Origin: DASRJG01 sp032124015 | GTDB taxonomy: Bacteria; Acidobacteriota; Polarisedimenticolia; Polarisedimenticolales; DASRJG01 | Assembly: GCA_032124015.1 (NCBI GenBank) | Contig: JAQBEH010000049.1 | Span: 1-64,000 of the forward strand | Direction: 5' to 3' | DNA length: 64,000 nt | In this document: positions 23,559-32,725 of the stretch, piece after piece | Position numbering within the stretch: the stretch's first letter is position 1 | Layout of the letters: every line of letters begins with the position of its first letter | Notes under the pieces: model-generated | Databases searched by the model: none | The model's input: the letters and a program-made list of their open reading frames with translations, nothing else | What the model was told of the DNA's origin: nothing | Position numbers and translations under genes: made by a program

Positions 23559-25466
23559 ATGAACGTCTCGTTCACCGAACGCTTCACGACCGACGACGCC
23601 GTCAACATCTACGGGCTCGACGGTTGGGGTAACGGCTATTTCGCGATCGGCGAGGACGGACACCTGCTCGTCACCCCGGCGCGCGAGGCGGCGCGATCGA
23701 TCGACGTCTTCCGTGTGGTCGAAGATCTCGCAAAACGCGGCATCAAAACGCCGGTCCTCCTTCGCTTCCCCCAACTGCTCGAAGGGCAGGTCAACGAGCT
23801 GGCCCAGAGTTTCGCGAACGCTATCCGCGAGTACAACTACCGCGAACGCTACCACCCGGTGTTCCCGATCAAGGTCAACCAGCAGCGGGGGGTCGTCGAG
23901 GGGCTGGTGCGATCGGGCTGGAGCGCGGGTCTCGGTCTCGAGGTGGGGAGCCGGCCCGAGTTGCTCGCCGCGATCGCGCTCGAGCTGTCTCCCGACGCGC
24001 TCATCATCTGCAATGGCTTCAAGGACCTGGCCTATCTCCAGTTGGCCTCGACCGCCTGCCGGCTCGGCAAGCAGGTGGTGGTCGTCATCGAGAAGCCGTT
24101 CGAGGTGGACCAGATTCTCGAGATGGCGGCTCATGAGCCGATCCTGTTCAAGATAGGCTTCAGGATCCGCCTCCAGGCCAAGGGCTCGGGGATGTGGGAG
24201 AAGTCCGGCGGTTTCACCTCGAAGTTCGGCCTGACGACGCTTCAGCTCCTGCGCGGGCTCGAGAAACTGACCGCCAGCGGCCTGCGCGGACAGCTGGCGT
24301 TGCTGCACTTCCACATCGGCAGTCAGATCACCGAGATTCGAAAGGTCAAAACGGCCGTGCGCGAGGCGGCGCGAATCTACGCCAAAGTGCGCAAGCTCGG
24401 CGCGGATGTTTCGTACCTCGACGTGGGAGGCGGCCTCGGCATCGACTACGACGGCTCCAAGACCTCCTCGGACGCGTCGGTCAACTACTCCGTTCAAGAG
24501 TATGCGAACGATGTCGTCTTCGGCATCCAAGAAGTTTGCGACGAAGAACACGTCCCGCCGCCTCGGATCGTCAGCGAGTCGGGGAGAATGCTCGTCGCCT
24601 ACCACGCGATGCTGGTCACCGACGTCCGGGCCGCGGTGTCGGGGCATGAGCCCGACCCCCCCGTGCTCACGGGGCGCGAAGCGCAAATCGTCCAGGACCT
24701 GGCCGACGCGGCGAAGAAGATCTCCGTGAAGAACTATCGCGAGTTCTACCACGATGCGATCGAGTACCGCGACCAGATGTACTCGTTGTTCAACCTCGGC
24801 ATGCTCGGTCTCGAAGAGCGCGGCAAGGGCGAGATGTTCTTCCGCGAGGTCGCCACGAAAGCGGTGCGCTTTTCCAAGTCAGCGAAGTTCGTCGCCGACG
24901 AATTCCAGGAGCTCGAAACCAAGCTCCACGACAAGTACATCTGCAATTTCTCCGTCTTCCAGTCGGTCCCGGACCATTGGGCGCTCGACCAACTCTTTCC
25001 GATCATTCCGGTGCACCGGCTCAACGAGTTGCCGACCCGGAAGGCGACTCTCGCCGACATCACCTGCGATTCCGACGGCGAGGTCGAGAAGTTCGTCGAT
25101 CTGAAAGACATTAAAGATGCTCTCGAGGTTCACGAGCTGAAGGACGGCGAGCCGTACTACCTCGCCTTCGCGCTCGTGGGCGCCTACCAGGACACGATGG
25201 GCGACATGCACAATCTCTTCGGTCGCGTGAACGAAGCCGAGGTCATCCTCGGGCCGAAGGGCGTGCCGGTGGTGACCGACGTCAGGCGCGGAGAGCCGGC
25301 GAGCGAAACCCTCGCGTGTTTCGGGTACGACCGCGCCGATCTCGCCGAGGCAGTCAAGTCGCAGCTGCGGGAGCGGGTGAATCGCGGAGAGATCTCGGAA
25401 GCCGACGCCGCAGCGTTTCTCGAGAACTACACGATTCGACTCTCGCAATACACCTATCTCGATTGA
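23559..25466 (+). CDS. speA: Biosynthetic arginine decarboxylase
   Basis: This 635-residue PLP enzyme of fold III (group IV decarboxylase) converts arginine to agmatine for polyamine synthesis. The length and text match SpeA: the N-terminal IYGLDGWGNGYFAIGEDGHL, the PLP-lysine segment HPVFPIKVNQQ, the substrate and cofactor segments LLHFHIGSQI and YLDVGGGLGIDYDG, and ESGRMLVAYHAM. The C-terminus has ALVGAYQDTMGDMHNLFG. The next gene, an amino acid permease, overlaps its stop. No agmatine ureohydrolase or deiminase gene is visible nearby. Confidence 0.95.
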   Translation: MNVSFTERFTTDDAVNIYGLDGWGNGYFAIGEDGHLLVTPAREAARSIDVFRVVEDLAKRGIKTPVLLRFPQLLEGQVNELAQSFANAIREYNYRERYHPVFPIKVNQQRGVVEGLVRSGWSAGLGLEVGSRPELLAAIALELSPDALIICNGFKDLAYLQLASTACRLGKQVVVVIEKPFEVDQILEMAAHEPILFKIGFRIRLQAKGSGMWEKSGGFTSKFGLTTLQLLRGLEKLTASGLRGQLALLHFHIGSQITEIRKVKTAVREAARIYAKVRKLGADVSYLDVGGGLGIDYDGSKTSSDASVNYSVQEYANDVVFGIQEVCDEEHVPPPRIVSESGRMLVAYHAMLVTDVRAAVSGHEPDPPVLTGREAQIVQDLADAAKKISVKNYREFYHDAIEYRDQMYSLFNLGMLGLEERGKGEMFFREVATKAVRFSKSAKFVADEFQELETKLHDKYICNFSVFQSVPDHWALDQLFPIIPVHRLNELPTRKATLADITCDSDGEVEKFVDLKDIKDALEVHELKDGEPYYLAFALVGAYQDTMGDMHNLFGRVNEAEVILGPKGVPVVTDVRRGEPASETLACFGYDRADLAEAVKSQLRERVNRGEISEADAAAFLENYTIRLSQYTYLD

Positions 25467-26791
25467 CGGGCTCCCCCCAGGTTCCCCGAAGACACCTCGG
25501 CCTGGCCGACGCCACGGCGATCTACGCCGGGATCATCCTCGGTTCCGGCATTTTTGTTGCGCCCGCGGCGATCGCAAACGCCGTCCCCTCGATCCCGGCC
25601 GCGGTCCTGCTGTGGTTTTCAGGCGCGCTCGTCGCCGCCTGCGGAGCGTCGTGCTACGCGGAGTGTGCCGCGCGTATGCCTTCGAACGGCGGCTTCTTCG
25701 TATTCAACCGCGAGGCGTACGGCCCGGCTGTCGCGTTCGTCGGGGGCTGGACGGCGATCTTCGTGACCTATCCCGCGTCGATCGCCGCCATCGCGCTCGT
25801 TTTTGCGAGTTACCTCGCGCAGACGGTCGGAGTCTTCGGGTGGGAACGGTCAGCCGCGGCGTCGGCCCTCGTTCTGGCCGCGGTTTTGAACATCGCGGGA
25901 CTGCGCACGGGGCCGCGAGCACAGCGCGCGCTGACCGCGACCAAGGTCACTGCGCTCGGCGCTCTCGCAGTCGCGGCTTTAGTCTCCCACGGCCGGGTCG
26001 CACCGGCCGCGGTGGTTCCCGCGGTCGCCCCTTTGGCGTCGGTTCCAGCGGCGGCGTGGCTCTCCGCTCTGATGATCTTGCTGTGGACCTACGACGGCTG
26101 GTCGGACGTCACGCTCGTCGCCGGCGAGGTGAAAGACCCCGGGAGGAACATCGGCCGCGCGGTGCTCCTGGGGACCGCAATCCTCGCTTTGGTCTACGGT
26201 CTGACGCAGGTTGCGGTCATGACGGTGCTCCCGGCGGGACGCCTCGCCGAATCCAGCCGGCCGGTGGCGGATGCGGTCGAGGCGATCTGGGGCCCGGCGG
26301 CCGGCCGAATGGTCGCCGCCCTCGTCGTCGTCAGCACGTTCGGATCGATTCTGGGGGCCGTTTTTACGGTCTCGCGTCTGGGCTTCGCGATGGCGCAAGG
26401 CGGCGCGTTCATCAAGGCCATGGCGACGCTCCACCCGAGGTGGGGCACGCCCGCGCGGGCGACCACCGCGCTGACTTCAGCCTCGGTCGCATACGTCGTT
26501 TTCGGATCGTTTCGAGGGATCCTCGCGTTTTTCACCTTCAGCGTCTGGATCTTCTACGGGATCACCGCGGTCGCCCTGTTGATCCTCCGTCGTCGCGGTG
26601 TCGGCGACCCGGTTCCTTGGCGCGCGCCTTTCGGTTGGGTCCCGCCGCTCGTCGTCCTTAGCGTCGGAGCCGTCATGACGGTTCAGTTGATTTCTCAGGC
26701 GCCTCGCCAAGCGTTGGCGGGGGCGGCCTTCCTCGCGGCGGCGTTCCCGGTCTACGCCCTCATCGCGAGATCTGATGGGCGACGACGATGA
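25463..26791 (+). CDS. APC-family amino acid permease
   Basis: This 442-residue membrane protein has about 12 hydrophobic helices. The first is the APC hallmark ATAIYAGIILGSGIFVAPA; later ones include YDGWSDVTLVAGEVKDPGRN, as in LAT-like and other amino acid transporters. The TTG start overlaps the speA stop (TTGA); there is no clear Shine-Dalgarno site, so translation probably depends on coupling. The operon suggests arginine, agmatine or polyamine transport, but the residues do not fix the substrate. The 3' end overlaps the convergent protease gene by 32 bases. Confidence 0.85.
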   Translation: MTGSPQVPRRHLGLADATAIYAGIILGSGIFVAPAAIANAVPSIPAAVLLWFSGALVAACGASCYAECAARMPSNGGFFVFNREAYGPAVAFVGGWTAIFVTYPASIAAIALVFASYLAQTVGVFGWERSAAASALVLAAVLNIAGLRTGPRAQRALTATKVTALGALAVAALVSHGRVAPAAVVPAVAPLASVPAAAWLSALMILLWTYDGWSDVTLVAGEVKDPGRNIGRAVLLGTAILALVYGLTQVAVMTVLPAGRLAESSRPVADAVEAIWGPAAGRMVAALVVVSTFGSILGAVFTVSRLGFAMAQGGAFIKAMATLHPRWGTPARATTALTSASVAYVVFGSFRGILAFFTFSVWIFYGITAVALLILRRRGVGDPVPWRAPFGWVPPLVVLSVGAVMTVQLISQAPRQALAGAAFLAAAFPVYALIARSDGRRR

Positions 26792-27881
26792 ACTCGGCGA
26801 GGTTCTCGAACGTCACCATGCCTCGCAGGGCGCCGTCTTCGACCACGAGCAGCGGAGTCCCCGGGTTGTTCTGAAGGTGCGAGAGCACGGCTTCGAGATC
26901 GGTCGCGGGGGGGACCTGAACCGGATCTCGCAACATGACCTCGAGGACCGACGTGTCGCGCCCCGAGCGCGCGAGCCCCTCGAGCAGTTGCGCGCGGGGG
27001 AGCATCCCGGCAACGCGGTTCCAGGCGTCGAGCACGGGGAAATCGTGCTGGTGCGTGGCAAGAAGCAACTCGGCGGCCCGCCCCAGCGTGTCTTGGGGCG
27101 AGAGGGTCTCGAATTTCGTGATCATCGCCTCGTGGGCGGTGTGGCCGGCGACGGCGTGCCGGCGGGTCTGGAACGCCACCTCTTGGGACGCCCCGAGAAA
27201 GACGAAAAGCCCGATGAACGCTAGAAAGAAGTTCCCGGTGAAGATCCCGCCGACGACGAAGATCAGCGCGATCGCCTGGCCGATGAACGCCGCGATGCGC
27301 GTGGCGCGTTGTTGCCCCAGGCCGATCGCGAGCATCGCGCGGAGAACGCGGCCGCCGTCCATCGGGAACGCTGGGATCATGTTGAAGACGATGAGAATGA
27401 TGTTGATCCCAAGGAGCCGCTGGACCAGGCCCAGGTTTTGCCACTGCACCAAACTCTGGAGAGTCAGCCGCACGTCGAAAGCGACGAGCATGGCCGCGCA
27501 CACCCCGGCGAGAGCCACGTTGACCGCCGGCCCCGCCAACGCGATCAGTAACTCGGTCCACCCTCCTGGGATGCTCTCGAGACGCGCAACCCCGCCGATC
27601 GGGTAGAGCACGATCTCGCGGGTCCTCACCCCGAACCTCAGGGCCATCGCGGCGTGACCCAGCTCGTGGAGGACGACGCATGCGAACACCGCCAAGACAA
27701 ACGCGATCTCCCGGGGCACGCTGCGGGAGTAGGTCGCCGCGTCCATCCCGACCCAAACGAGAATCAGCAGAAACGTCGCGTGGATCCGAATCGGAATGCC
27801 GAGCACGGACCCGATCTGGAGAGCCCAGCGCGATCCCGACGATGTTGGGTCGGCCTTGGGTTTTTCGCCAGCTTCGCTCAT
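26760..27881 (-). CDS. Site-2 protease family membrane metalloprotease with CBS pair
   Basis: This 373-residue protein of the M50 family has a transmembrane core with the zinc-binding VVLHELGHAAMALRFG, and the third ligand and Asp motif in NMIPAFPMDGGRVLRA. About 130 C-terminal residues form two CBS domains (AHEAMITKFETLSPQDTLGR and VLEVMLRDPVQVPPATDLE). Such S2P-CBS proteins cut transmembrane helices of regulators and may sense adenine nucleotides. I start at the ATG at 27881; an in-frame ATG at 27944 would add 21 residues without similarity. No clear ribosome binding site precedes either. Confidence 0.9.
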   Translation of the reverse strand: MSEAGEKPKADPTSSGSRWALQIGSVLGIPIRIHATFLLILVWVGMDAATYSRSVPREIAFVLAVFACVVLHELGHAAMALRFGVRTREIVLYPIGGVARLESIPGGWTELLIALAGPAVNVALAGVCAAMLVAFDVRLTLQSLVQWQNLGLVQRLLGINIILIVFNMIPAFPMDGGRVLRAMLAIGLGQQRATRIAAFIGQAIALIFVVGGIFTGNFFLAFIGLFVFLGASQEVAFQTRRHAVAGHTAHEAMITKFETLSPQDTLGRAAELLLATHQHDFPVLDAWNRVAGMLPRAQLLEGLARSGRDTSVLEVMLRDPVQVPPATDLEAVLSHLQNNPGTPLLVVEDGALRGMVTFENLAEFIVVAHQISR

Positions 27882-27961
27882 GGGCGAGGAGCATAGAGGA
27901 CTCCTTGCGGCCTGGCCACCGCGGAGGTTATCGTGCCACGGCACGTGGCGAAGGGGCGATC

Positions 27962-28498
27962 GTGAAACTAGTCAGCGAGTTGAAATCGTTTTTCACGTAT
28001 CAGGACTACGGAAAACGTCCGCAAATCGAAGGCGTCGTCGTCACCGAACTCCGCCGGAGCGTCGAAGACGGCGGCTCGATGACCGAGCTTGCGCGCTTCA
28101 CCGGAGGCCTTCCCGCCGCCTTCCCGGAATTCGCGCTCGCCCAACTCAACTACAGCACGATTCAGCCTCAGGTCGTGAAGGCGTTTCACCTCCACCACCG
28201 GCAGACCGACATCTGGTTCGTCCCTCCGGAAGACCGCATCGTGCTGGTTCTCGTCGATGTCCGCGCCGGGTCGTCCACCGAAAAAATCGTCACGAAGATG
28301 ATGCTCGGGGACGGACGGTCGCTGCTCGTGCGTATTCCTCCCGGCGTCGCGCACGGCTGCCGCAACGTGGGCGACAAGGCCGCGCGCATCGTCTACATGA
28401 CCGACGTGCATTTCTCCGCTGAGGCCGGGGCGACCGACGAAGGGCGCCTCCCGTGGGACCTCGTCGGCGCGGAAATCTGGGAGCCTTCCAAGGACTGA
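27962..28498 (+). CDS. dTDP-4-dehydrorhamnose 3,5-epimerase-like (RmlC-like cupin) protein
   Basis: This 178-residue protein has the RmlC cupin pattern: EGVVVTELRRSVEDGGSMTE, then QPQVVKAFHLHHRQTDIWFV and LVRIPPGVAHGCRNVGD, with YMTDVHF near the end. RmlC enzymes epimerize 4-keto-6-deoxy sugars at C3 and C5 for surface polysaccharides. The start is GTG at 27962 with GAAGGGG upstream. It stands alone, with no other sugar-nucleotide genes around, so the exact sugar substrate, or activity at all, is uncertain. Confidence 0.78.
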   Translation: MKLVSELKSFFTYQDYGKRPQIEGVVVTELRRSVEDGGSMTELARFTGGLPAAFPEFALAQLNYSTIQPQVVKAFHLHHRQTDIWFVPPEDRIVLVLVDVRAGSSTEKIVTKMMLGDGRSLLVRIPPGVAHGCRNVGDKAARIVYMTDVHFSAEAGATDEGRLPWDLVGAEIWEPSKD

Positions 28499-28509
28499 AG
28501 AAGGGGACG

Positions 28510-29277
28510 CTATTCCTGGCGCATCGGCATGAACGAAGCGTTGGCTTTCACCCACAGCGCGTTCGCCAAGGCTTTCCGGTCGGCGGACAGAACCGCGGGC
28601 TCTGCGAAACGGACGCGGGCGACCACGCGCTTCAGGCCGAGCAATCGGGGAAAGTGGATGGCGAGGCTCTCGCCGTCGTGCCAGCAGATCGTGCGCGACG
28701 GCGGCAGGGCCGAGCCCTCGGCTTCGTAGGAGATCGAGGTCGCCCAGCAGGGGACGCCGGCGCGGGCGGCGGGCTCCAACAGGGAGGGTTGGAACGGGAG
28801 GATCTCGACACCTCGCGAGCTCCGGCCCTCGGGGAAGATCGTCACCGGCAGGCCCAGCTCCAAACGGGCGGACAACTCCCGTCCGGCGCGCACGACGTCT
28901 TTGGCCTGATCCCGGTCGATGAAGACCGTCCCGGCCCCGCGGGCGATCCATCCGAAAACAGGCCAGGACGCGATCTCGCGTTTGGCGAGGAAGAGGCTCG
29001 GGTAGAGGGATGCCAGCACCAGGATGTCGAGATAGGACACGTGGTTCGACGCCACGAGGAAGGCCCCCTCGTGCGGCACCGGCCCCTGGACCTCGCGCCG
29101 GACCGAAAGGATCGCGCACATCGTCTTGCCCCAGAGGCGGCACGACATGGCGCCGATCCGGCCGATCGCCCGCCGTCGGCCGGGCGCGACGAGGCGACAG
29201 ACCGCGGGGATCGCCGCGAAAAACGCCGTCGCGAGAAAAACGGCGGGGAGCTTGTAGGCGAGACGAAGCCAGCGCAC
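28510..29277 (-). CDS. plsC: 1-acyl-sn-glycerol-3-phosphate acyltransferase family protein
   Basis: This 255-residue membrane-bound acyltransferase has an N-terminal hydrophobic helix (YKLPAVFLATAFFAAIPAV), the catalytic NHVSYLDI (H-x4-D) motif and the glycerol-phosphate-binding FPEGRSSRG. It would acylate lysophosphatidic acid to phosphatidic acid in phospholipid synthesis, though PlsC-like proteins can also act on other acyl acceptors. It is convergent with the RmlC-like gene, with only 11 bases between stops, and divergent from the FHA phosphatase gene. Confidence 0.88.
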   Translation of the reverse strand: MRWLRLAYKLPAVFLATAFFAAIPAVCRLVAPGRRRAIGRIGAMSCRLWGKTMCAILSVRREVQGPVPHEGAFLVASNHVSYLDILVLASLYPSLFLAKREIASWPVFGWIARGAGTVFIDRDQAKDVVRAGRELSARLELGLPVTIFPEGRSSRGVEILPFQPSLLEPAARAGVPCWATSISYEAEGSALPPSRTICWHDGESLAIHFPRLLGLKRVVARVRFAEPAVLSADRKALANALWVKANASFMPMRQE

Positions 29278-29312
29278 AGGTATAGTGTAGCGACTAAACC
29301 CGGAGTCTCTCG

Positions 29313-30977
29313 ATGGTCCAGGAAATTGCCATTCTCGAACCCGGCGGCAACACGCGTCAGGTGCCGCTCGACCGGGACCGCATTCGCATCGGAAGATCGA
29401 GCGACAACGACCTGTCGTTTCCCGGCGACATGAGCCTGTCCCGGCATCACCTCGTCCTCGAACGCCGTGACGATGGTTGGTGCGTCGAGGATCTTGGCGC
29501 CAAGAACCGCACGACGCTCAACGGCCGGCGCATCGAGGGAAAGACCCCGCTCGTGGCGGGCGATCGGATCAGCGCCGGGCAGGTCGTCGTGGTCTTCGGC
29601 GGGAAGTCCTCGACCGGCCCCGTCGAGTTCACTCAGGGGGGGGACGACGGTCCGCTGCGCGCCACGGTGATGACCAATCTGCGCGGCGTGCTCTCGCGCG
29701 AAAGCACGATGCCGGGGGTCTCGAAGCCAGTGTCCCGCGGCGAGCGGCGGGGCTTGCCCCTCGAGCATCCCGGTGTCGCGGCGCTCATCCGCGCGGGGCA
29801 AGAGCTCGCGGGCCACCGCCCGCTCGACGAGTTGTTCGAGCTGATCCTCGATCTATCGATCCAGGCCGTCGGCGCGGAGCGCGGGGTGCTGATGACGCTC
29901 GAGGGGGAGGACCTTGTCGTGCGATCGGTGCGGGGCGAGGGGTTCAGGATCAGCACCACCGTGAGGGACCGCGTCTTGGACGAGCGCGCGTCGCTGCTCG
30001 TGCGCGACACGGCGCTCGACGAGGCCTTCAAATCGCGGGACAGCATCGTCGGCCAGCAGGTCCAGAGCGTGATGGCCGTACCGTTGCAGACCAACGACCG
30101 CGTCATCGGTCTCATCAACGTCGATTCTCGCTCGTTCGCGCGCCCGTTCACCCCGGACGACCTCGACCTTCTGACCGTCCTCGCCAACGTCGCCGCGATC
30201 CGCATCGAAAACGAGCGGCTGGCGGTGGTCGAGCTCCAGAAGCAGATCATCACGCGAGAGCTCGAGCAGGCGGCGGCGATCCAACGCCGCCTCCTCCCGC
30301 GCGAGGCGCCGGTCGTCGCCGGCTACGAACTCGCGGGGCACAACCTGCCGTGCCAGACGGTCGGTGGGGACTACTTCGATTTCTTCCCCTACGCGGACGG
30401 CCGCATCGGGCTCGCCCTGGGCGACGTCAGCGGCAAGGGGATGCAGGCCGCGATCCTGATGAGCACGGTCAAGGGGGGGATGCAGGTCTTGTTCGGTGAG
30501 ACTCCCGACGACGTCGCATCGCTGATGTCCCGTCTCGATCGCACGGTCGCGGCCAATTTCCCGCGCAATCGGTTCGTCACGCTCTTTTTCGGCATTCTCG
30601 ATCCGGCGTCGGGGGAGTTGACCTACTGCAACGCCGGTCACAACCCGCCCTTTCTCGTCCGCGCCGATAACTCCATCGAACGTCTCACGAGTTGCGGCAC
30701 CATCCTCGGTATTTTTCCCGAGATGGGGTACGAGGTGAAGCACTCCCGCCTCTTGCCGGGAGACGTCCTCACGCTCTTCAGTGACGGCGTCACCGAAGAG
30801 AATAGCCCGGGCGGCGAAGAATTCGGCGAGGACAGACTGTTGCGCCTCCTGATCGAGCAGGGGCGCGGGGGTGCCGCCAACCTCGTCGACGGGATCCGCA
30901 TGGCGGTCCTCGACTGGGCGGCCGGAGCCGTGGCCGCCGACGACGTCACCGTCGTCGTGGCGGCCCGGGCTCCCTGA
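29313..30977 (+). CDS. FHA-GAF-PP2C (SpoIIE-type) serine phosphatase
   Basis: This 554-residue signalling protein has three domains. The first is an FHA domain (IRIGRSSDNDLSF, LSRHHLVLERR, LGAKNRTTLNGR) that binds phosphothreonine. The second is a GAF domain (residues about 150-310, AERGVLMTL, QVQSVMAVPLQTNDRVIGLI). The third is a C-terminal SpoIIE/RsbU-like phosphatase with a linker AAAIQRRLLPREAP, metal-binding VGGDYFDFF and LGDVSGKGMQAA, and VTLFFGILD and TLFSDGVTEE. It probably acts in a partner-switching or kinase-linked pathway. The ATG at 29313 has GGAG eight bases upstream and TATAGT at 29281 as a possible -10 box. Confidence 0.92.
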   Translation: MVQEIAILEPGGNTRQVPLDRDRIRIGRSSDNDLSFPGDMSLSRHHLVLERRDDGWCVEDLGAKNRTTLNGRRIEGKTPLVAGDRISAGQVVVVFGGKSSTGPVEFTQGGDDGPLRATVMTNLRGVLSRESTMPGVSKPVSRGERRGLPLEHPGVAALIRAGQELAGHRPLDELFELILDLSIQAVGAERGVLMTLEGEDLVVRSVRGEGFRISTTVRDRVLDERASLLVRDTALDEAFKSRDSIVGQQVQSVMAVPLQTNDRVIGLINVDSRSFARPFTPDDLDLLTVLANVAAIRIENERLAVVELQKQIITRELEQAAAIQRRLLPREAPVVAGYELAGHNLPCQTVGGDYFDFFPYADGRIGLALGDVSGKGMQAAILMSTVKGGMQVLFGETPDDVASLMSRLDRTVAANFPRNRFVTLFFGILDPASGELTYCNAGHNPPFLVRADNSIERLTSCGTILGIFPEMGYEVKHSRLLPGDVLTLFSDGVTEENSPGGEEFGEDRLLRLLIEQGRGGAANLVDGIRMAVLDWAAGAVAADDVTVVVAARAP

Positions 30978-30991
30978 TCGTCCGGCCGTAA

Positions 30992-31957
30992 TTGAGCCTC
31001 TCCGAGTTCCATCCCGCGCCGTGGATGCGCGGACCCCACGCCCAGACGATCGTGCCGGCGTTTCTTCCCGCGCGCACGGTCCACGGCGCGGTCGAAACGA
31101 TCGACGTCCCCGTCACGGCCGGAACGAGGGTGCGGGTCGCCGTGACGCGGCCGCCCGGCACGCCGCGCGGCACCCTTTTTGCGATCCACGGCCTGAGCGG
31201 TTCGGCGGAATCGGGCTACATGCGACGCACCGCGGTTCAAGCGCATGCGCGAGGGTGGGCGGTCGTCCGAATCAACCTGCGCAACTGCGGCGGCACGGAG
31301 GCGCTCGCCGCCACGTTTTACAACGCGGGGCAGAGCGATGACGCCGACGCGGTCTTGCGCGCCATCGAGGAGAAGGGCCTACCGCGGCCTTACGCGCTTC
31401 TCGGTTTTTCCTTGGGCGGGAATATCGCCCTCCTCTATGCGGGGCGATCGGGGAGCGCGTGCCGGGCGGACGCGGTGTGTGGCGTGAACCCCCCCGTCGA
31501 GCTCCCGGTCTGCATCGATGCGATCGAGCGGTCCGGCAACGCGCTCTATCACGCCTTTTTCACCCGCAGTCTCTGCGCCCAGCTGCGGCGGATCCGGTTG
31601 GTGCGCGAGGTTTCCGGGCCCGAGGCGACGCCCGGAACGATCGGCGGCGTAAGAGGCTTCGACGATCTGTTCACCGCTCCCGACGCCGGCTACGCGAGCG
31701 CCGCCGATTACTATCGGGGCGCCTCCGCGGGCGCCGTGCTGAGCGGGGTCAGACGGCCGGCGCTGGTGCTTTCGGCCCAGGACGATCCCTTCGTCCCGGT
31801 GTCCATGTTCGACGCGCACCGATCAGCGTCCGGCATCTTGCGGTTCGCGCTTCCTCGCGCGGGAGGCCATTGCGGCTATTGGGGAGCAGTCCGGCCTCGA
31901 TTCTGGGCCGCCGAGGCGGCGCTTTTGTTCTTCGAGCGGGGCGGCGATCCCGGCTAG
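30992..31957 (+). CDS. YheT-family alpha/beta hydrolase
   Basis: This 321-residue protein starts with the YheT/EMB8 pattern FHPAPWMRGPHAQTIVPAFL, then TLFAIHGLSGSAESGYMRR, VVRINLRNCGGTE, the nucleophile elbow LLGFSLGGNIALLY, the acid SAQDDPFVP, and the His in RAGGHCGYWG. The physiological substrate of these serine hydrolases is not settled; esterase activity on lipids is common. The start is TTG at 30992, 14 bases after the phosphatase stop, with no strong ribosome binding site. It is convergent with the small ytxH-like gene, overlapping by four bases. Confidence 0.85.
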   Translation: MSLSEFHPAPWMRGPHAQTIVPAFLPARTVHGAVETIDVPVTAGTRVRVAVTRPPGTPRGTLFAIHGLSGSAESGYMRRTAVQAHARGWAVVRINLRNCGGTEALAATFYNAGQSDDADAVLRAIEEKGLPRPYALLGFSLGGNIALLYAGRSGSACRADAVCGVNPPVELPVCIDAIERSGNALYHAFFTRSLCAQLRRIRLVREVSGPEATPGTIGGVRGFDDLFTAPDAGYASAADYYRGASAGAVLSGVRRPALVLSAQDDPFVPVSMFDAHRSASGILRFALPRAGGHCGYWGAVRPRFWAAEAALLFFERGGDPG

Positions 31958-32172
31958 CCCTCGGTGTTGCCGTCGACCGCGTCACGCACCGCGCTGACCG
32001 CGCGCTCCATGGCGTCTCCCGCGCCGCTCCGGCGCAACCACGACGCCAGCGAGTCGCGCATCTCACGTCCGTTTTTCGGCGAAGCCAGGAGCGCCACGGC
32101 GGCCCCCGCCGCAGCACCCACCAGAAACGCGAGCAACAGATTGCCTCCGGAAGTTCCGCGGTCGTCGCTCAT
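31954..32172 (-). CDS. YtxH-like small membrane protein
   Basis: This 72-residue protein has one glycine-alanine-rich hydrophobic helix (LLLAFLVGAAAGAAVALLAS) followed by PKNGREMRDSLASWLRR and an amphipathic tail. This is the YtxH/general-stress pattern: a membrane helix, then a P-x-x-G-x-x-x-R segment. The function of the family is unknown, with envelope stress suggested. Its start overlaps the stop of the DUF948-type gene (ATGA), so the two are a unit. Confidence 0.8.
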   Translation of the reverse strand: MSDDRGTSGGNLLLAFLVGAAAGAAVALLASPKNGREMRDSLASWLRRSGAGDAMERAVSAVRDAVDGNTEG

Positions 32173-32597
32173 GGCACGGGCTCCACCGGCTCCACCGGCT
32201 CCACCGGCTCGGGCGAGTCCTGCCGATCGGACTCCTTGTCGCCGTCTTTGGATCTGAGGCCGAAGGCCGCGAGTAAGGCACCACCCAGAATTGAACCCAG
32301 TGACGCCACCGTACCCACGGTCCGGCGGACTCTGGAGAGCGCGTCACCGATTCCGCCCAAGGCCGTGAGAAGCGACGACACCTTGTTTGCCCCGCGCTCG
32401 AGATCGTCGGCCGCCCGGTTGACGCGCTCGAGCGTGCCCGAGAGCTGGTCGAGGGCTTCGTTCACGTGCCCACCGGTGATCTCCAGCGTGTTTTCCGCGG
32501 CTTTCAGCGTCTTGTAGAACTGGAGGAGGGCGGGAACCGCAGTTCCGACGAGCACCGCGACGAGCGCAACGAGGACCCAACCGGCTACTGGCGTCAT
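32169..32597 (-). CDS. DUF948-like membrane protein with PVE repeats
   Basis: This 142-residue protein has an N-terminal membrane helix (VAGWVLVALVAVLVGTAVPA) and a heptad-like helical region (LDQLSGTLERVNRAADDLER) typical of DUF948. A second glycine-rich hydrophobic stretch follows, and then an acidic tail ending in PEPVEPVEPVEPVP. The ATG at 32597 has GGGAG nearby; the frame continues to 32678 without support. It is translationally coupled to the YtxH-like gene, a pairing often seen with small envelope-stress proteins. The function is unknown. Confidence 0.75.
   Translation of the reverse strand: MTPVAGWVLVALVAVLVGTAVPALLQFYKTLKAAENTLEITGGHVNEALDQLSGTLERVNRAADDLERGANKVSSLLTALGGIGDALSRVRRTVGTVASLGSILGGALLAAFGLRSKDGDKESDRQDSPEPVEPVEPVEPVP
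32181..32207. repeat. Three tandem copies of a 9-bp unit
   Basis: CTCCACCGG occurs three times head to tail inside the 3' end of the DUF948-like gene, encoding its Pro-Val-Glu repeats (minus strand). It is a coding microsatellite that could vary in copy number by slippage without breaking the frame. Confidence 0.9.
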
Positions 32598-32725
32598 GGA
32601 GTGACTCCCTCGTGACGGACCGCCCTCACGGTAGCAGACCCCCCCCTTTTGGACACGTATCGGCCGGCGGCGTGACAAAGCGGCGACCGGAACCTAAGTT
32701 TTGGAGCGGTTTTGGGGGACGCCGC

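Noticed and set aside
22533..24752. 739-codon minus-strand frame opposite speA
   Set aside because: speA is unmistakable on the plus strand; the long frame arises from codon bias.
28498..28515. Third full copy of the dispersed palindrome
   Set aside because: Only AAGGGGACGCT resembles it; there is no inverted partner, and most of it codes for the end of the PlsC-like protein.
32181..32207. CRISPR-like repeats
   Set aside because: The repeats are 9 bp with no spacers and encode a Pro-Val-Glu tail.
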